64,000 bases of DNA from Treponema sp. OMZ 790 (lineage in GTDB: Bacteria; Spirochaetota; Spirochaetia; Treponematales; Treponemataceae). The stretch is taken from the NCBI RefSeq assembly GCF_024181285.1, contig NZ_CP051201.1:1054001-1118000 (forward strand), written 5' to 3'. The notes beneath the pieces were generated by a model. The model was given only the letters and a program-made list of their open reading frames with translations. It did not search any database and was not told the origin of the DNA. Position numbers and translations under genes: made by a program. This document shows, in pieces, positions 16,601-25,112 of the stretch (positions are counted from its first letter, which is position 1; every line of letters starts with the position of its first letter).

Positions 16601-19138
16601 TTAGATCATCTTATTCATTTTTCCGTAGATATTGCGGACAATTGTTTTTTGATCTTCATTAAAATTTTCTCCTGCAAGGTCAATCAGACTTTGAAGGGAA
16701 ACAAGGCATTCGTGCAAGGCTGTGTGAAAACCTCTTGAGGTTTTAAACCAAAAATGCCCCGTGCCGTCGCAAAAGAGGGTTATAAAGCCAAGCTGCTTTG
16801 TAGTTTTCTTTGCGATTGTAGTTCTAAATAAGAGGTTTAAAGAATTTATAAGCTCTTCTAAGTCCTCTTCGATAAAATAATTTTTGCGTTTTTCAAATCT
16901 TTTTTCGTCTGCGGTTTTTTCGATTGGCTCGATATTAAAATTATTTACTACATTTAAAATCAAATCCATTTTTTCTCCCGATAGAAGCTCGCTTTTGCCG
17001 ATTTCTATTTTTCCTCTTAAGCCCTTTAACTGCTCCAAGGCTCCGTTTTGATTTTCCTCGGTATATTTTCGGCGAATAGCCTCGGCCGTGAGTTTAAATT
17101 CCTTCCAAGGCAGGATGAGATGTTTTTTGCCCTTTATCTTTTTTATAAGATAGCGGGTTCCTTCGATTAGAACGCTTTCTTCTTCGATCTTTTTCTTTTC
17201 TTCTTTTGTTTCGGCCCTCTGTTCGTCTTTTCCTGTTTTTGAGCTCTTATCTTTTTTTTCTAAAAGGGCAGGGGCGACCTCTTCGATTATCTTTTTTGAA
17301 AGAGGGGATACCGACATGGCATACATGCGCGAGGTTCTAACTATTTCGCCTGCAACTATAAACTGCTCCTTTTCCTTGTACATGCAGGAGCCGGGATGAA
17401 TAAAAATCTTTTCGGTAGTAAGGGAGCGGTAAGAATCCCTTCCTTGTGCCGAGCATACAAACTGAATCATTCCCTTGGCTATGGCCGTAAGATAGTGCTC
17501 CATTTTTCCGCCCGAAAGAATCGGCACTCCCATATCTGAAACGATGAGCTCAAGCTGTTCTTTTATGTTGGCTATTTCGGCCATTACCCTGTCATCAAGA
17601 TAGTGAATCTTGCAAAACCTCTCCTTATCAAGGGCTTGAGAGTACATCCTAAAAACCTTTAAGAATGAAGCAAAGTCTCCCAAGGGCTCATCGAAGAGGG
17701 CATGAGCCTTGCGGGCTTCAATTTCTTCACCCTCGGGGAAGATGACCGGGCTTCTTGCCGATAAAAAGGCCGCGGCGATTAAAACCTCTTCTACAAGGTC
17801 GGGGTATTTTGTGATAGCTTCGACTATAATTCTTGACTGCCTCGGAGCCAAGGGGAAAAGACACATCATCTTTCCTATGCTGCTTAAAGAGCGGTCGCTT
17901 TCGAGGGCATCAAGCATGTTAAGGGTGTCTATGGCCCCTATGATGCCTTTTTTACCCGGAGGCGAAATAAAGTCGAAATTTTCAAAGTCGAGGATGCCGA
18001 GTTCAGCCATGCGCATAACAACCTCGGATAGGTCTGTACGGTAGATTTCTTCGAGGGTATAAAGCTGCCTCGTTTCAAAGTCCTTGCGGGTATAAAGTCG
18101 GTAGCATACGCCTTCCTGAGTTCTTCCGGCTCGTCCTCGTCTTTGGTTACAAGAGGCCTTCGATATGAGGGTCTCATCCAAGCTTGAAGTAAAGGTAAAA
18201 GGATTATAAAAGTTAAGCTTTGCAAGCCCTGAATCTATGACGACCGCAATGTCATTTATGGTAATTGAGGTTTCTGCTATGTTTGTCGAGATAACAATCT
18301 TTTTTTTGCCGAAGGGCGGAGACTTAAAAACCCTCTCTTGTTCTTCCTTGCTTAAGCGGCCGTAAAGGGGAAGGATAAAAAGTTTTCTGTACCACGGTTC
18401 TTTTGAAAGCCTTTCGATGCAGTCCTTGATAGCCCTTTCTCCGGGAAGAAAAACAAGGATGGCTCCGCTCCGTCCCTCGCTTAAGATGCGTCCTACAATC
18501 GAGGCTATCTTGTCCATCAGGGCCGTTTCCGCTTCCTGCGTTTCTGTCGAGGCCTTGATTACGGGAGGGTCAAAGATAAGGGTAACGGGGTAGGTGATAG
18601 CATCTATTTTGATTACCGGGCATCCGTCAAAATACATCGAAAATAGATCGGTGTTTATGGTAGCCGACGAAATAATTACCTTAAAGTCCTTGCGTTCGGC
18701 TATTATCCGCTTTAAAAGCCCCAAGATAAAGTCTATGTTTAAACTGCGTTCATGGGCCTCATCGATCAAGATTACGGAATACTTACTGAGCCAAGGATCG
18801 AGCTTCAGTTCCTGTAAAAGAATGCCGTCGGTCATTATTTTTATCTTTGTATCGCTTGAGGTCTTGTCCTCAAATCTCATCTTATATCCGACAAGGCCGG
18901 GCATGGGTTCTTTAAGCTGTTTTGAAATAAATTCGCTTACCGAAAGGGCCGCAATACGGCGCGGCTGAGTAACACCTATCATACCTGAACGGCTGTAACC
19001 TGCTTCATGTAAAATAACCGGCAGCTGGGTAGTCTTGCCTGAGCCTGTGGGGCTTTCTACAACTATTACCTGATTGTGCTCAAGCATTTCCAATATTCTG
19101 TCTTTTTGTTCGTATACCGGTAGATTTTTATATTTCAT
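16601..19138 (-). CDS. DEAH-box ATP-dependent RNA helicase, HrpA/HrpB type
   Basis: About 845 residues. The N-terminal motor has Walker A SPTGSGKTTQLP, motif Ia TQPRRIAA, DEAH box IDEAHERSLN, SSATIN (motif III), ISTNIAETSITI and QRRGRAGRTQEG (motif VI). These are followed by HA2/ratchet and OB-fold regions. A charged, coiled-coil-like insertion (about residues 610-640) precedes a family-unspecific C-terminus. HrpA/HrpB helicases act in mRNA processing and ribosome rescue; which subtype this is I cannot settle. I chose ATG 19138 (MKYKNLPVYEQ, the family N-terminus). An ATG at 19192 with AGGAG upstream is in frame, but the region between holds a strong promoter for the shorter form. Confidence 0.85.
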   Translation of the reverse strand: MKYKNLPVYEQKDRILEMLEHNQVIVVESPTGSGKTTQLPVILHEAGYSRSGMIGVTQPRRIAALSVSEFISKQLKEPMPGLVGYKMRFEDKTSSDTKIKIMTDGILLQELKLDPWLSKYSVILIDEAHERSLNIDFILGLLKRIIAERKDFKVIISSATINTDLFSMYFDGCPVIKIDAITYPVTLIFDPPVIKASTETQEAETALMDKIASIVGRILSEGRSGAILVFLPGERAIKDCIERLSKEPWYRKLFILPLYGRLSKEEQERVFKSPPFGKKKIVISTNIAETSITINDIAVVIDSGLAKLNFYNPFTFTSSLDETLISKASCNQRRGRAGRTQEGVCYRLYTRKDFETRQLYTLEEIYRTDLSEVVMRMAELGILDFENFDFISPPGKKGIIGAIDTLNMLDALESDRSLSSIGKMMCLFPLAPRQSRIIVEAITKYPDLVEEVLIAAAFLSARSPVIFPEGEEIEARKAHALFDEPLGDFASFLKVFRMYSQALDKERFCKIHYLDDRVMAEIANIKEQLELIVSDMGVPILSGGKMEHYLTAIAKGMIQFVCSAQGRDSYRSLTTEKIFIHPGSCMYKEKEQFIVAGEIVRTSRMYAMSVSPLSKKIIEEVAPALLEKKDKSSKTGKDEQRAETKEEKKKIEEESVLIEGTRYLIKKIKGKKHLILPWKEFKLTAEAIRRKYTEENQNGALEQLKGLRGKIEIGKSELLSGEKMDLILNVVNNFNIEPIEKTADEKRFEKRKNYFIEEDLEELINSLNLLFRTTIAKKTTKQLGFITLFCDGTGHFWFKTSRGFHTALHECLVSLQSLIDLAGENFNEDQKTIVRNIYGKMNKMI

Positions 19139-19147
19139 ATAGTGAGC

Positions 19148-19176
19148 ATTATAGCCTATTTTTGAAGAGGCTTCAA
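19148..19176 (-). promoter_or_regulatory. hrpA-type helicase promoter, nearly leaderless
   Basis: On the minus strand TTGAAG (19171-19176), 17-bp spacer, perfect TATAAT (19148-19153). The helicase ATG (19138) is nine bases beyond the -10, so the leader would be about two or three bases. Confidence 0.6.
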
Positions 19177-19185
19177 GTATGGGCC

Positions 19186-19214
19186 TTGACATAAGCTCCT
19201 TAAATTGTTACCCT
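19186..19214 (+). promoter_or_regulatory. promoter of the biotin ECF operon
   Basis: TTGACA (19186-19191), 17-bp spacer, TACCCT (19209-19214). It is divergent from the helicase promoter and about 40 bp before the bioY ATG, which has TTTGGAG as Shine-Dalgarno. Confidence 0.55.
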
Positions 19215-19253
19215 ATGGCAGTTTTATGGTTATCAATTTATTTTGGAGAAAAT

Positions 19254-19838
19254 ATGAGCACAAATTTTAAACCTTCGATTGTTACAGTTTTTGTTCCGCT
19301 TTTTGCGGCCCTTATTGCCGTAAGCGGTTTTATCGCCTTTCCTCTTCCCGGAACTCCCGTTCCCATAGTGCTTCAAAATATGATGCCTATTTTGGCATCG
19401 GGGCTTTTGGGGGGGCTTTACGGGACGGCTTCAACTGCAATTTTTTTGGCGGCCGGCTTATTAGGGCTTCCCGTCTTTTCGGGGGGAAGGGGCGGTTTAG
19501 CTCATCTTTTGGGTCCTACGGGCGGTTTTTTAATCGGCTACCTTGCAGTTGCCGCTTTTTTAATTCTTTTTTTTAGAAAGCCGGGTGTCAAGGACTTGGC
19601 CGGTTTTAAGTTTATAGGCTATTTAAAAATACTTGCAGCTTCTTTTTCCGGCTTTGCCCTTATCTATGTGTTTGGGATAGCAAGATTTATGCAGCTTACG
19701 CAGAGGGGGCTTTTTGAGGCCTTGAGCCTTACCTGCCTTCCTTATTTGCCGGGGGATTTTATCAAGATGATCTTGGTTTCCTTTTTGATTTACAAGCTGC
19801 GTCCTGTTACGGCAAAATACTTTTTGAGGGAATCCTAA
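19254..19838 (+). CDS. bioY: biotin transporter substrate-binding subunit BioY
   Basis: The S component of an energy-coupling-factor transporter; it binds biotin in the membrane. About 195 residues with roughly six membrane segments. The BioY signature is clear: FPLPGTPVPIVLQNMMPILA, GLLGGLYGTAS, LLGLPVFSGGRGGLAHLLGP and GPTGGFLIGYL. I chose ATG 19254, preceded by TTTGGAG; an upstream ATG at 19179 would add residues without homology and overlap the helicase promoter. It is first of three genes that encode a complete ECF module. No biotin synthesis gene is visible in this window, so uptake may be the main source. Confidence 0.95.
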   Translation: MSTNFKPSIVTVFVPLFAALIAVSGFIAFPLPGTPVPIVLQNMMPILASGLLGGLYGTASTAIFLAAGLLGLPVFSGGRGGLAHLLGPTGGFLIGYLAVAAFLILFFRKPGVKDLAGFKFIGYLKILAASFSGFALIYVFGIARFMQLTQRGLFEALSLTCLPYLPGDFIKMILVSFLIYKLRPVTAKYFLRES

Positions 19839-19841
19839 AGT

Positions 19842-20582
19842 ATGAGCGAAGAAATTATAAGCTTAAAGAATATAACAAAGACCTTTGTTCAAAGTTCATT
19901 TGACGGAGTGTTTAATTTTAAGGCTTTGGATGAGGTTTCTTTAAGCGTTTTTAAGGGGGAACTCCTTCTTATTTCGGGAGCAAACGGTTCGGGAAAGACC
20001 CTCCTTATGTCGATTATTGCAGGGCTTATAAGGCCCTCATCGGGGTTTGTTGAGGTAAAAGAAAGATGCGGAATAGTTTTTCAAGATTCCGATTTACAGA
20101 TTCTGGGCGAAACCCCTGAAGAGGATATTCTCTTCGGATTAAAAAATATAAAACTTCCGAGAGAGGAAAGAAACAAAAGGCTGGAGGAGGCTTTAAAAAA
20201 AACAGGCCTAATGGATAAGAGGTATTATTCTTCCCGCTCCTTGTCGGGAGGAGAAAAAAGGCGGCTTTGCGTTGCAGGAATTTTGGCGATGAAGTTTCCC
20301 GTCATCATCTTTGATGAGCCCTATGCGAATTTGGATTATGAGGGGGTAGTGCAGGTTAATGCTCTTATTAAAGAATTAAGGGCTGAAAATTATACGATTC
20401 TTCTTTTAAGTCATGAGCTTGAAAAATGCTATGCCCTTGCAGACAGGTTTTTGGTTCTTCATCGGGGGAGAAAAGTTTTTGACGGAACACCTGATGAGGG
20501 CTTAAATCAAAACTTAAAAGAGTGGAGCATAAGACCTCCTCTTTTTTCATACACAAAGAGGGAGGATTTGGTTTGGATATAA
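19842..20582 (+). CDS. bioM: ECF transporter ATPase (BioM/CbiO type)
   Basis: The ABC-type ATPase that powers biotin uptake through the T component. 246 residues: Walker A SGANGSGKTLL, Q-loop VFQDSDLQ, signature SLSGGEKRRLCV, Walker B VIIFDEPYANLD and switch His in LLLSHELEK. It starts three bases after the bioY stop. Only one ATPase gene is present, so the transporter would use a homodimer, as in BioMNY. The stop codon is embedded in the start region of the next gene. The symbol is by context; the protein alone could also be called CbiO-like. Confidence 0.88.
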   Translation: MSEEIISLKNITKTFVQSSFDGVFNFKALDEVSLSVFKGELLLISGANGSGKTLLMSIIAGLIRPSSGFVEVKERCGIVFQDSDLQILGETPEEDILFGLKNIKLPREERNKRLEEALKKTGLMDKRYYSSRSLSGGEKRRLCVAGILAMKFPVIIFDEPYANLDYEGVVQVNALIKELRAENYTILLLSHELEKCYALADRFLVLHRGRKVFDGTPDEGLNQNLKEWSIRPPLFSYTKREDLVWI

Positions 20583-21166
20583 GACCCTTATTTTCTTATA
20601 GGAGGGGAACAAGTTTTTTACATAGGATGTCCCCCCTTTTAAAATTGCTTTTTCTTTTCGGGTTTACAGCCGTCATTTTTTTCTCCCCTAATTATGTGCC
20701 TTTTTATTCGGTCTTTTTTATTTTACTTGCCCGTTTTATAGATTTTTCGTTTTTGGATCAATTAAGGGATTTAAAACCCATCTTTCCTTATTGTCTGCTT
20801 CTTTTAAGCCTTCATATTTTTTCTTTTTTTATAAAAACGGAAAGCAACATAAAGGACTTGAGTTTTCTTATTTTAAAACTCGTCGGCCTTATGCAGATAA
20901 GCTCTCTTTTTTTTAATACCACAAGCTCCCTCCAATTAAAAGAAACACTGGAAAAAATTCTACCCTTTAAGGCAGCTGCTTTGTTTTCTCTTTTTTTGTT
21001 TTTTATTCCTCTTTTGTTTTCTGTTTGGACAAAACTGGATTATTCATGGAAGGCTAGGGGCGGAAAAAAAGGCTTTTTTAAATTTTTTAAACTCCTCCCT
21101 ATTTTTATCTCCGAAGCCATGTACAAAGGAGAAAAACTGATGTATGGATTGAAAAACCGATCATAA
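20573..21166 (+). CDS. bioN: ECF transporter T component (BioN/CbiQ type)
   Basis: The membrane scaffold that couples the ATPase dimer to BioY. About 197 residues with several membrane helices (LKLLFLFGFTAVIFF, AALFSLFLFFIPLLF) and the C-terminal coupling-helix region SWKARGGKKGFFKF, the T-component Ala-Arg-Gly type motif. The best start is TTG at 20573: GGGAGGA lies seven bases upstream and the codon overlaps the preceding stop, giving translational coupling. An ATG at 20522 lies deep in the ATPase gene and has no ribosome-binding site. The protein is shorter than many CbiQ proteins but complete at the C-terminus. Confidence 0.85.
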   Translation: MDIRPLFSYRRGTSFLHRMSPLLKLLFLFGFTAVIFFSPNYVPFYSVFFILLARFIDFSFLDQLRDLKPIFPYCLLLLSLHIFSFFIKTESNIKDLSFLILKLVGLMQISSLFFNTTSSLQLKETLEKILPFKAAALFSLFLFFIPLLFSVWTKLDYSWKARGGKKGFFKFFKLLPIFISEAMYKGEKLMYGLKNRS

Positions 21167-21180
21167 TCTAATAAAAATGA

Positions 21181-21209
21181 TTGACATAAGCTTATAATTA
21201 TCTTATAAT
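21181..21209 (+). promoter_or_regulatory. promoter of the toxin-first TA operon, leaderless
   Basis: TTGACA (21181-21186), 17-bp spacer, perfect TATAAT (21204-21209). The toxin ATG follows after six bases, so the A of ATG is the predicted +1. No Shine-Dalgarno is present. Confidence 0.75.
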
Positions 21210-21215
21210 AAAACA

Positions 21216-21470
21216 ATGATATCGATTCGATGGAGCCGTAAAGCTTCAAAACAACTTGATAAAATACAAAAAGCCGATAAGAAACAGATTCTTGAAGCTG
21301 TTGATACTTTATCCGGTTTTCCTTATGTTTTAAATGTAAAAGCATTAAGTAATCACACATATGATTATCGGTTGCGTGTCGGTAGATATAGGATTCTTTT
21401 TAATCACATGGAGAAAATACATATACTATCAATCGAGGAGGTAAAAAAAAGAGATGACAACACCTATTGA
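21216..21470 (+). CDS. RelE/HigB-type toxin
   Basis: An 84-residue basic protein of the RelE/ParE superfamily. RelE members cleave mRNA on the ribosome. The family pattern is visible: IRWSRKASKQLDKIQKADK (helices), then DYRLRVGRYRILFNHMEK with the conserved Arg-x-Gly-x-Tyr-Arg strand, then ILSIEEVKKRDDNTY. The toxin comes first and overlaps the antitoxin by 17 bp, the order typical of HigBA rather than RelBE. A strong promoter six bases upstream predicts a leaderless mRNA. The enzymatic target is inferred from the family. Confidence 0.85.
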   Translation: MISIRWSRKASKQLDKIQKADKKQILEAVDTLSGFPYVLNVKALSNHTYDYRLRVGRYRILFNHMEKIHILSIEEVKKRDDNTY

Positions 21471-21801
21471 TGTTCAATTTATAGCGGGAAAAGACGGAAA
21501 ACCGGAGTATGCGGTTATCCCTTTTAAAGCTTTTCAAGCATTATGTAATCATAAGGTAAGAGAATTTAACGAAAAAGAAACAATCCCGCATGAAGTAATA
21601 AAAAAAATACATTTGGAAGATATGAGTTCTATTCAGGCATGGCGTGAATACTTAAACTTTACACAAACTGAAATTGCCGAAAAAATGGGAATAAGCCAGG
21701 CTGCATATAGTCAAATGGAAACCTCCAAAAAGAATCGAAAAGCAACACTGGAAAAAATAGCAAAAGCGATGAATATTGACTATTTGCAATTACGAATATG
21801 A
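21454..21801 (+). CDS. XRE-family antitoxin (HigA-like)
   Basis: A 115-residue partner of the preceding toxin. The N-terminal half (about 1-65) carries a short segment that probably wraps the toxin (FIAGKDGKPEYAVIPFKAFQAL). The C-terminal half is a helix-turn-helix: LNFTQTEIAEKMGISQAAYSQ, then KKNRKATLEKIAKAMNI. It should neutralise the toxin and repress the operon. The ATG at 21454 lies inside the toxin gene, so synthesis is coupled. The next gene, def, has its own promoter. Confidence 0.88.
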   Translation: MTTPIDVQFIAGKDGKPEYAVIPFKAFQALCNHKVREFNEKETIPHEVIKKIHLEDMSSIQAWREYLNFTQTEIAEKMGISQAAYSQMETSKKNRKATLEKIAKAMNIDYLQLRI

Positions 21802-21823
21802 TTTTCCTATCTTTCCCCTGTAG

Positions 21824-21852
21824 TTGACGGCTTAGAGCTTATTTTGTATAAT
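21824..21852 (+). promoter_or_regulatory. def-fmt promoter giving a leaderless mRNA
   Basis: TTGACG (21824-21829), 17-bp spacer, perfect TATAAT (21847-21852). Eight bases separate it from the def ATG and there is no Shine-Dalgarno, the same geometry as alaS. Confidence 0.8.
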
Positions 21853-21860
21853 TATATTCT

Positions 21861-22370
21861 ATGAAAGTATTGCATTTAGGCGAGGAGACTTTGAGGGAGG
21901 TTTCTAAGCCGGTTGAAAAAATAGATGAAAATATTAAAAGCTTAATAGAAGAAATGTTTGTTACCGTAAAAAAAGAAAACGGTATAGGCTTGGCCGCTCC
22001 GCAGGTAGGAGAAAATATAAGGCTTTTTATCGTATTTATAAATGATCAAAAATATGTTTTTATAAATCCCGAAATTATCGAAACTTCTCAAGAAATGTGT
22101 GTGATGGAAGAGGGCTGTTTAAGTATACCAAAGGTCTATGATGATGTTGTACGCCCGTCTTCCGTAAAGGTTCAATTTTTAAACATTGACGGCAAAATAA
22201 AAACCATAGAGGCATCAGGCCTTCTTGCAAGAGTAATTCAGCATGAAAACGACCATTTAAACGGAGTTCTTTTTATAGACCGTTTAAGCGAAGAAAAAAA
22301 AGCCGAAGCTATCGAAAAGTTTGAGCGTAAAAAAACTCTTTTTGCAAAAAAGAGGATCCGCCTGAGATGA
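21861..22370 (+). CDS. def: peptide deformylase
   Basis: Metal-dependent hydrolase that removes the formyl group from nascent N-terminal methionine. 169 residues, typical length. The three active-site motifs are present: GIGLAAPQVG (motif 1), EEGCLSIP with the metal-binding Cys (motif 2, near residue 91), and QHENDHLNG with two metal-binding His and the catalytic Glu (motif 3). It overlaps fmt by 4 bp (ATGA), so the formylating and deformylating enzymes are co-produced. Its start is fixed by the promoter eight bases upstream. Confidence 0.96.
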   Translation: MKVLHLGEETLREVSKPVEKIDENIKSLIEEMFVTVKKENGIGLAAPQVGENIRLFIVFINDQKYVFINPEIIETSQEMCVMEEGCLSIPKVYDDVVRPSSVKVQFLNIDGKIKTIEASGLLARVIQHENDHLNGVLFIDRLSEEKKAEAIEKFERKKTLFAKKRIRLR

Positions 22371-23335
22371 GAATCCTTTTTGCGGGAACGCCTTCCTGTG
22401 CTGTGCCGGCCTTAAATTTGATAGCTCGCGAATTTGACCTTTGCGGAGTTTTGACTAATCCTCCGGCTCCGGCAGGGCGGAATAAAAACATGCAGGATTC
22501 CGATGCTGCTCTTGCAGTAAAAGAACTTATAAAAGAAGGTGTTCTGCCTGAAGATTTCCCTGTTTTGACGCCTCAAAAACTTGATGATAATTTTAGAAAA
22601 GAACTCGCAGCTCTAAAGCCCGACCTTTTGGTTTGTTTTGCCTACGGTAAAATTTTCGGGCCCAAGACGATGGCTCTTTTTCCGTTAGGCGGAATAAATA
22701 TTCATCCCTCTCTTTTACCTAGATGGAGGGGATGTGCTCCCGTTCCTGCGGCCATACTGGCAGGGGATAGACTTACAGGAATTACAATTCAAACGATTTC
22801 GCCTCAGACTGACTGCGGCAATATTCTTGCACAGATTGAAGTTCCTTTAAATAATTCTGAAACTACAGAAAGCCTTTTAGCTGATTGTTCGAACAAGTGT
22901 TGTCCTCTTGTGCAGGAAGTTCTTTTAGATTTTGGAAATAAATTAAAGCTGGCAAAACCTCAAGATGACTCAAAGGCTCTTTATTGTTCTATGCTTAAAA
23001 AAGAGGACGGTCTTATAGATTGGTCAAAGCCGGCTGAAGAAATTGAAAGAAAAATAAGAGCTTTTACCCCATGGCCGGGCTGTTTTTCCTTTAAAAAAGG
23101 CGAAAAAATCGGCATAATCGAAGCGAATTTTTATATTGAGGCTTCAAATGAAATGACAAAAAATCAAAAATTTGGTACAATACTGGGTACCGATAAAAAG
23201 TGCGGTATTTTAGTTCAAACAGGAAACGGTGTTCTTGCTGTTTCCATTTTACAAAAACAGGCTAAAAAAAAGCTTGGATGGAAAGATTTTTTAAACGGTT
23301 CTCCTAATTTTTTGGAAGGCTGTTTTGAAACATAA
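22367..23335 (+). CDS. fmt: methionyl-tRNA formyltransferase
   Basis: Formylates initiator Met-tRNA with 10-formyl-tetrahydrofolate. 322 residues, normal length. The N-terminal Rossmann-like catalytic domain begins MRILFAGTPSCAVPAL and has the folate and catalytic block NIHPSLLPRWRG, with Asn/His as general catalytic residues, and TDCGNILAQ. The C-terminal OB-like tRNA-binding domain begins near IDWSKPAEEIERKIRAFTPWPG. Usual def-fmt order with a 4-bp overlap. Confidence 0.96.
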   Translation: MRILFAGTPSCAVPALNLIAREFDLCGVLTNPPAPAGRNKNMQDSDAALAVKELIKEGVLPEDFPVLTPQKLDDNFRKELAALKPDLLVCFAYGKIFGPKTMALFPLGGINIHPSLLPRWRGCAPVPAAILAGDRLTGITIQTISPQTDCGNILAQIEVPLNNSETTESLLADCSNKCCPLVQEVLLDFGNKLKLAKPQDDSKALYCSMLKKEDGLIDWSKPAEEIERKIRAFTPWPGCFSFKKGEKIGIIEANFYIEASNEMTKNQKFGTILGTDKKCGILVQTGNGVLAVSILQKQAKKKLGWKDFLNGSPNFLEGCFET

Positions 23336-23361
23336 ATTTTAAAATATGGATGGTGTAATAA

Positions 23362-24354
23362 ATGGGACTAGATAATATTTCGGACAGTATAGAGAGTAAT
23401 GGAAAAGTAATACTTTTTACCTCTTTGGTAATGCTTGTATTTTTTGTTTTTATTTCTACGATAGTATTTTTTATGTCGGTAAAAACGGCTGATCAAGTTT
23501 TGGTTCCTAATGTTGAAGGTGAAAAATTTGAAGATGCTGTGCTTAAACTGCAAGTTAAAGAATTATATACCCGTCTTCAATTGAGATTTTCGGATGATCC
23601 GGAAGACACCGGAAAAGTTTTAGAACAAAGTCCTCCTGCAGGTACTATCGTAAAAGCAGGAAAAAGAATAAATCTCATCGTAAGCAGCGGTCCTGTTGTT
23701 GACAGGGTTGAAAATTATGTCGGAAAAACCTTATCCGATGTACAGCAGCATTTTGCCTCCTTGTTTACGGCCGGGCGTAAACAGCTTCTTTCTATAAAAG
23801 AGCCAATTATGTATAAATCCAGTTCCATTCCTGCCGGTACTATTTTAGAGCAAAATCCTGCTCCCGAAACAAAAATTACCGAAAGTATTGTAATTGAATT
23901 TATCGTAAGTAAGGGGCCTGAAAACGAAAAAGTTTCCATTCCGAATATGGAAGGATATAAACTTCCCGAAATTTATTCGGCAATAGCAAAAAATAAGCTT
24001 TCCTTTAAAATAAAATCAGAACTTAACTCTTCGATAGATGCTCCAACGGTCGTAAGCCAAAGTGAAACAGCCGATTCATCTGTAGATGCATATTCTCAAG
24101 TTGAACTTGGTATGCAATTCCCTGATTCTACAGATAAAATGATTTACGGAATATATTCGCCGATTTTGCCCAAATATCCTTATCCTGTAAAGGTTGCTGT
24201 CGATGCCGTATATCCTGACGGAAAACGTGTTGAACTTGTAAGTTTTGATCATCAGGGCGGGAAATGCGATATTCCTTATGGATTGCCGCAAGGAACAGTT
24301 CTTGTTCTTACTGTATTAAATAAACAGGTTCAAATGTTTGAAGTAAAACAATAG
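23362..24354 (+). CDS. membrane-anchored PASTA-domain protein
   Basis: 330 residues. One N-terminal membrane helix (about 15-38, VILFTSLVMLVFFVFISTIV) precedes an extracytoplasmic part with three PASTA repeats: VPNVEGEKFEDAVLKL to IVSSGP (about 48-112), a second to about 186 (EFIVSKGP), and a third beginning SIPNMEGYKLPEIYSAI. A beta-rich tail of about 70 residues follows. PASTA domains bind peptidoglycan or muropeptides. The Ser/Thr kinase or transpeptidase usually joined to them is absent, so this is a PASTA-only sensor or scaffold. It follows fmt by 26 bp and precedes a lipoprotein by 9 bp. Confidence 0.85.
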   Translation: MGLDNISDSIESNGKVILFTSLVMLVFFVFISTIVFFMSVKTADQVLVPNVEGEKFEDAVLKLQVKELYTRLQLRFSDDPEDTGKVLEQSPPAGTIVKAGKRINLIVSSGPVVDRVENYVGKTLSDVQQHFASLFTAGRKQLLSIKEPIMYKSSSIPAGTILEQNPAPETKITESIVIEFIVSKGPENEKVSIPNMEGYKLPEIYSAIAKNKLSFKIKSELNSSIDAPTVVSQSETADSSVDAYSQVELGMQFPDSTDKMIYGIYSPILPKYPYPVKVAVDAVYPDGKRVELVSFDHQGGKCDIPYGLPQGTVLVLTVLNKQVQMFEVKQ

Positions 24355-24363
24355 GAGACAAAA

Positions 24364-25080
24364 ATGAGTAGAAAAATTTACAAAATTTTAAGTTTAATTT
24401 TGATTTTCTTTATTATGTTTTCATGTAAGACAACACCTAAGAATGATCCTAATTTTATAGGTGATTTTGATTCTTTTGATTTAGGCTCGGTCATGGCCGG
24501 TGTTGTTACGAGGATTAAGGGTGAGATTAAACCTACGGAGTTTAAATTTACTTTTTTTCCGCGTTCAAATATTGTTTCCATTAAACATAAATTTATGGTC
24601 GATACTGTAAGTATTTTTTTGGATCAAAGCGATAGGGAAATCTTGATTAAGGCAATGGAAACTTACATTGATGCATATAAAAATCATTCTTTGACCAAGG
24701 CTGATTCAGATAAAGATGCTTTTTTTGCTAAAACAAGAATTCTCATGGCTTGGGGCTTATTTGGAGGATCTTCTCATAGAGCTGAACCTGTGTTAAGAGC
24801 TCAGTATCAATTGTTGTCGGAGAATAGACCTTATTTTATTTTGGCTAATGCAACAACACGGGCTATAGGGGAAAAAGATGATTCCAACTGTCCTGCATTG
24901 AGGTTAGCTCTTTCACCGGCCCAATGTGAAGATTTTATAATGCTTTTAAAACAAGAGACTCTTGTTCAAGCTGTAGAGAACATAAAAAAAGATTTTGAGC
25001 GCTTTGAACCTGCAAATAACCAAAACGGAAATACGGAAGCTTCAGAAAAAAACGATACTGTAAACTATGACGGTTTTTAG
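24364..25080 (+). CDS. lipoprotein of unknown function
   Basis: 238 residues with a signal peptide ending in lipobox IMFSC (Cys near residue 21). The mature protein has no family I recognise. It shows a beta segment (FKFTFFPRSNIVSIKHKFMVDTVSIFLD) and a helical middle (DREILIKAMETYIDAYKNHS). A polar low-complexity tail (PANNQNGNTEASEKND) follows. It is nine bases after the PASTA gene with TAGGAGA as Shine-Dalgarno, so the two probably work at the same cell-wall site; that is inference. It converges with rpiA. Confidence 0.75.
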   Translation: MSRKIYKILSLILIFFIMFSCKTTPKNDPNFIGDFDSFDLGSVMAGVVTRIKGEIKPTEFKFTFFPRSNIVSIKHKFMVDTVSIFLDQSDREILIKAMETYIDAYKNHSLTKADSDKDAFFAKTRILMAWGLFGGSSHRAEPVLRAQYQLLSENRPYFILANATTRAIGEKDDSNCPALRLALSPAQCEDFIMLLKQETLVQAVENIKKDFERFEPANNQNGNTEASEKNDTVNYDGF

Positions 25081-25112
25081 ATAATCGTTATTTTTATCGG
25101 CATTCCTGTATT

